Shown here one piece after another: positions 61,549 to 64,000 of a stretch of DNA of 64,000 nucleotides. The DNA is from Streptomyces albidoflavus (GTDB lineage: Bacteria; Actinomycetota; Actinomycetes; Streptomycetales; Streptomycetaceae). The notes beneath the pieces were generated by a model. It saw only the letters and a program-made list of their open reading frames with translations. It did no database searches and was not told where the DNA came from. Location: assembly GCF_000719955.1 (NCBI RefSeq), contig NZ_JOII01000002.1:62001-126000 (forward strand), written 5' to 3'. The position numbers were made by a program, and so were the translations under genes. The number at the start of each line of letters is the position of its first letter. Within the stretch, counting starts at the first letter, position 1.

Positions 61549-62912
61549 CTTCGTCCACAGACACACCGCAGGCCGCCGGGCAGCCCCCGGCCGGCCCCGA
61601 GGCGCTGCGGCAGCGGGCGCTGGCCGCGCTGCTCGCGGCGCGGGAGCGGACCGCGCTGCTCACCGACTGCGTGGAGGGCCCGGACCTGACGGCGCAGCAC
61701 TCCCCGCTGATGTCCCCGCTGGTCTGGGACCTCGCCCACATCGGCAACCAGGAGGAGCTGTGGCTGGTGCGCGCGGTGGGCGGGCGCGAGGCGCTGCGGC
61801 CCGAGATCGACTCGCTGTACGACGCGTTCGAGCATCCGCGCGCCGAGCGTCCCTCGCTGCCGCTGCTCGCTCCCGAGGAGGCACGGCGGTACGCGGCGGA
61901 GGTACGGGGCCGGGCGCTGGACGTGCTGGCGGCGGCCCCGGTGGAGGGTGAGCGGCTGACCGCCTCCGGCTTCGCCTTCGGCATGGTGGCCCAGCACGAG
62001 CAGCAGCACGACGAGACGATGCTCATCACCCATCAGCTGCGGCGCGGCCCGGCGGTGCTGGACGCCCCGGCGCCGCCCGGCCCCGCGCCGGAGGCGCCGC
62101 TGCCGGGCCCGGAGGCGCTGGTGCCGGGCGGCCCGTTCACCATGGGCACCTCGGCCGAGCCGTGGGCGCTGGACAACGAGCGGCCCGCGCACCGCCGTGA
62201 CGTGCCCGCCTTCTGGCTGGACACGGCCCCGGTGACCTGCGGGGCGTATCTGCGGTTCCTCGACGACGGCGGGTACGACGAGGAGCGGTGGTGGCATCCG
62301 GCGGGGTGGCGGATGGTCCGCGAACACGGGCTGCGGGCGCCGCTGTTCTGGCGGCGGGAGGGGACGACCTGGCTGCGGCGCCGGTTCGGTGTGGTGGAGC
62401 CGGTACCGGCCGAGGAGCCGGTGGTCCACGTCAGCTGGTACGAGGCGGACGCCTACGCCCGCTGGGCCGGGCGGCGGCTGCCGACGGAGGCCGAGTGGGA
62501 GAAGGCGGCCCGGTTCGACCCGGCCACCGGACGGGCGCGCCGCTACCCGTGGGGCGACGCCGACCCGGGCCCCGCCCACGCCAACCTGGGCCAGCGCCAT
62601 CTGCGCCCCGCCCCCGCCGGGGCCTATCCGGCCGGCCGTTCGCCGCTGGGCGTCGGGCAGCTCATCGGCGACGTGTGGGAGTGGACGGCGAGCGACTTCC
62701 TGCCGTACCCGGGGTTCGCGCCGTTCCCGTACCGCGAGTACTCGGAGGTCTTCTTCGGCGACGCCCACAAGGTGCTGCGCGGCGGGTCGTTCGGGGTGGA
62801 CGCGGTCGCCTGCCGGGGCACGTTCCGCAACTGGGACCTGCCGGTGCGCCGCCAGATCTTCGCCGGGTTCCGCACCGCCCGGGACGCCGCCACCGGCGAG
62901 GGCGCCGCGTGA
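61545..62912 (+). CDS. egtB: Hercynine oxygenase / sulfoxide synthase
   Basis: 455 residues. The iron site is AHIGNQE (His65) and QHEQQHDET (His151, His155, Glu157; the HX3HXE motif). The C-terminal half is a formylglycine-generating-enzyme-like fold: GGPFTMGTSAEPWALDNE and GDVWEWTASDFLPYPGF. It couples hercynine with gamma-glutamylcysteine using O2. It overlaps egtA, and egtC follows after 19 bases. Confidence 0.95.
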   Translation: MTSSTDTPQAAGQPPAGPEALRQRALAALLAARERTALLTDCVEGPDLTAQHSPLMSPLVWDLAHIGNQEELWLVRAVGGREALRPEIDSLYDAFEHPRAERPSLPLLAPEEARRYAAEVRGRALDVLAAAPVEGERLTASGFAFGMVAQHEQQHDETMLITHQLRRGPAVLDAPAPPGPAPEAPLPGPEALVPGGPFTMGTSAEPWALDNERPAHRRDVPAFWLDTAPVTCGAYLRFLDDGGYDEERWWHPAGWRMVREHGLRAPLFWRREGTTWLRRRFGVVEPVPAEEPVVHVSWYEADAYARWAGRRLPTEAEWEKAARFDPATGRARRYPWGDADPGPAHANLGQRHLRPAPAGAYPAGRSPLGVGQLIGDVWEWTASDFLPYPGFAPFPYREYSEVFFGDAHKVLRGGSFGVDAVACRGTFRNWDLPVRRQIFAGFRTARDAATGEGAA

Positions 62913-62931
62913 GCGGGCGGGGGCGGTCCTG

Positions 62932-63687
62932 ATGTGCCGTCACCTGGCCTACGTGGGCCCGGCGCTGCCGCTGGGCGAGCTGGTCTCGGCGCCGGAGCAC
63001 AGCCTGTTCCGCCAGTCCTGGGCGCCGCGCCACCAGCGGTACGGCACGGTCAACGCCGACGGGTTCGGCCTGGGCTGGTACGCGCCGGGCGACCCGGTCC
63101 CGGCGCGCTACCGCCGGGCGGGCCCGATCTGGGCGGACCCGTCGTTCGGCGATCTGGCGCGGGTGGTGCGCAGTACGGCCCTGCTGGCGGCGGTCCGTGA
63201 CGCGACGGCGGCGGGCGCGGACCCGGAGGCGGCGGTCGCGCCGTACGCCGACGGGCCCTGGCTGTTCAGCCACAACGGGGCGGTGGCCGGGTGGCCGGAG
63301 TCGCTGGCCAAGCCCGCCGCCTCGCTGGAGCCGCTGGCCCTGCTGGAGCTGGAGTCCCGGTGCGACGCCGCCCTGGTGTGGGCGCTGGTCCGGGACCGGC
63401 TGCGGCGTGGCGAGGGGCCGGGCGACGCGCTCGGCGGGGCGGTCCGGGCGGTGGCGGCGGCCGCGCCCGGCTCCCGGCTCAACCTGCTGCTGACCGACGG
63501 CCGCTCGATCGCCGCCACCACCTGGGGCGACACCCTCTTCCACCGTCCCGGACCGGCCGGCGGCCGCGTGGTCGCCTCCGAGCCCTACGACGACGAGCCG
63601 GGGTGGCGGGCCGTGCCGGACCGCACCCTGCTGCTCGCCGATGCCCGGGAAGTCACCCTCCTCCCCCTCAAGGAGCCCTCCGCGTGA
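62932..63687 (+). CDS. egtC: Gamma-glutamyl amidohydrolase, ergothioneine biosynthesis
   Basis: 251 residues. It is a class II glutamine amidotransferase-type Ntn hydrolase; the start [10 protein letters not shown] places Cys2 as nucleophile after Met removal. [13 protein letters not shown] and [11 protein letters not shown] are the conserved Ntn loops. It removes glutamate from the sulfoxide intermediate. The stop overlaps the egtD GTG (GTGA). Confidence 0.95.
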   Translation: MCRHLAYVGPALPLGELVSAPEHSLFRQSWAPRHQRYGTVNADGFGLGWYAPGDPVPARYRRAGPIWADPSFGDLARVVRSTALLAAVRDATAAGADPEAAVAPYADGPWLFSHNGAVAGWPESLAKPAASLEPLALLELESRCDAALVWALVRDRLRRGEGPGDALGGAVRAVAAAAPGSRLNLLLTDGRSIAATTWGDTLFHRPGPAGGRVVASEPYDDEPGWRAVPDRTLLLADAREVTLLPLKEPSA

Positions 63688-64000
63688 GCACGTTCCGCAT
63701 CACCCGCACCCTGCCCGAGGACGCCACCGGCGCCGCCCTGCGCGCGGACGTCCGCGCCGGGCTCACCTCGGTGCCGAAGACGCTGCCGCCCAAGTGGTTC
63801 TACGACGCGCGGGGCAGCGAACTGTTCGAGGAGATCACCCGGCTCCCCGAGTACTACCCGACCCGTGCCGAGCGGGAGATCCTCGCGGACCGGGCCGGCG
63901 AGATCGCGGCGGCGCTCCCGGCCCGGACGCTGGTGGAGCTGGGCTCGGGCTCCTCGGAGAAGACCCGGCTGCTGCTGGACGCGCTCACCGGCCTGGAGGC
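63684..64000 (+). CDS. egtD: Histidine N-alpha-methyltransferase (partial, cut by window edge)
   Basis: GTG 63684 overlaps the egtC stop; 105 codons are visible. [31 protein letters not shown] (positions about 33-63) is the EgtD signature and [11 protein letters not shown] is the SAM-binding loop. It trimethylates histidine to hercynine, the first committed step, though encoded last here. The C-terminus is outside the window. Confidence 0.95.
   Translation, partial: MSTFRITRTLPEDATGAALRADVRAGLTSVPKTLPPKWFYDARGSELFEEITRLPEYYPTRAEREILADRAGEIAAALPARTLVELGSGSSEKTRLLLDALTGLE

Overview
The window is a stretch of a Streptomyces (or very close actinomycete) chromosome. The evidence is the extreme GC bias with G/C at almost every third codon position, dense operons joined by ATGA/GTGA start-stop overlaps, frequent GTG starts, and characteristic gene sets: an isorenieratene-type carotenoid cluster, the ergothioneine operon, Zur-controlled zinc-free ribosomal protein paralogues, SpoIIE/PP2C phosphatases and an Sfp-type phosphopantetheinyl transferase. 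No rRNA, tRNA, CRISPR array, transposase or prophage module was recognised.

Left end (1-11,122, all minus strand): a tightly coupled operon of at least eight genes. In transcription order it encodes a zinc-ribbon protein with a divergent von Willebrand A-like domain, a double-GTPase-like P-loop protein, a large GTPase-associated (GAP1-like) protein, an Hsp70/actin-fold ATPase, a membrane-anchored vWA protein with intact MIDAS, a small radical-SAM activase-like protein, a coiled-coil protein, and the start of a further (AAA-type?) protein that leaves the window. This looks like one of the predicted NTP-dependent, GTPase-centred conflict or signalling systems of multicellular bacteria and is the best candidate for a poorly described system here. 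It is followed by a RES-domain toxin / ParS-MbcA-like antitoxin pair preceded by a membrane-tethered coiled-coil gene (11,656-13,659).

Middle (13.9-36 kb): a GAF-SpoIIE phosphatase; a secreted 998-residue PA14/beta-propeller/CBM/DUF1080 sugar protein; a stand-alone NRPS-type condensation-domain protein; a mannonate dehydratase-family enzyme; a metallophosphoesterase with a phosphopantetheinyl transferase; a Tat-exported sulfatase preceded by an unannotated 30-codon cysteine leader peptide; a three-gene unit (PIG-L deacetylase, DUF1796 protein, degenerate-PIG-L/NodS fusion) under a DasR-like box; a MarR/MFS divergon; a P450 with a 3Fe-4S ferredoxin; and a membrane PP2C phosphatase.

36.6-39.1 kb is a zinc-starvation island (rpsN, rpmB / rpmG, rpmE2, CobW-like protein, rpsR) around one Zur box. 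42.5-51.0 kb is the carotenoid cluster: crtY-crtU on plus and crtE-crtI-crtB-Rieske on minus, separated by a regulator remnant and a LysE exporter gene. 52.8-54.7 kb encodes a DyP peroxidase with a C-terminal targeting tail and its encapsulin shell. 55.5-56.4 kb is a yybP-ykoY manganese riboswitch controlling a TMEM165/GDT1-type exporter. The right end carries a dithiol oxidoreductase, thioredoxin, a lone MazF/PemK-like protein, a bacterial PARG-like macrodomain enzyme, and egtA-egtB-egtC-egtD (last gene cut by the window edge).

Functional assignments rest on motifs, length and context read by eye; no database search was run.
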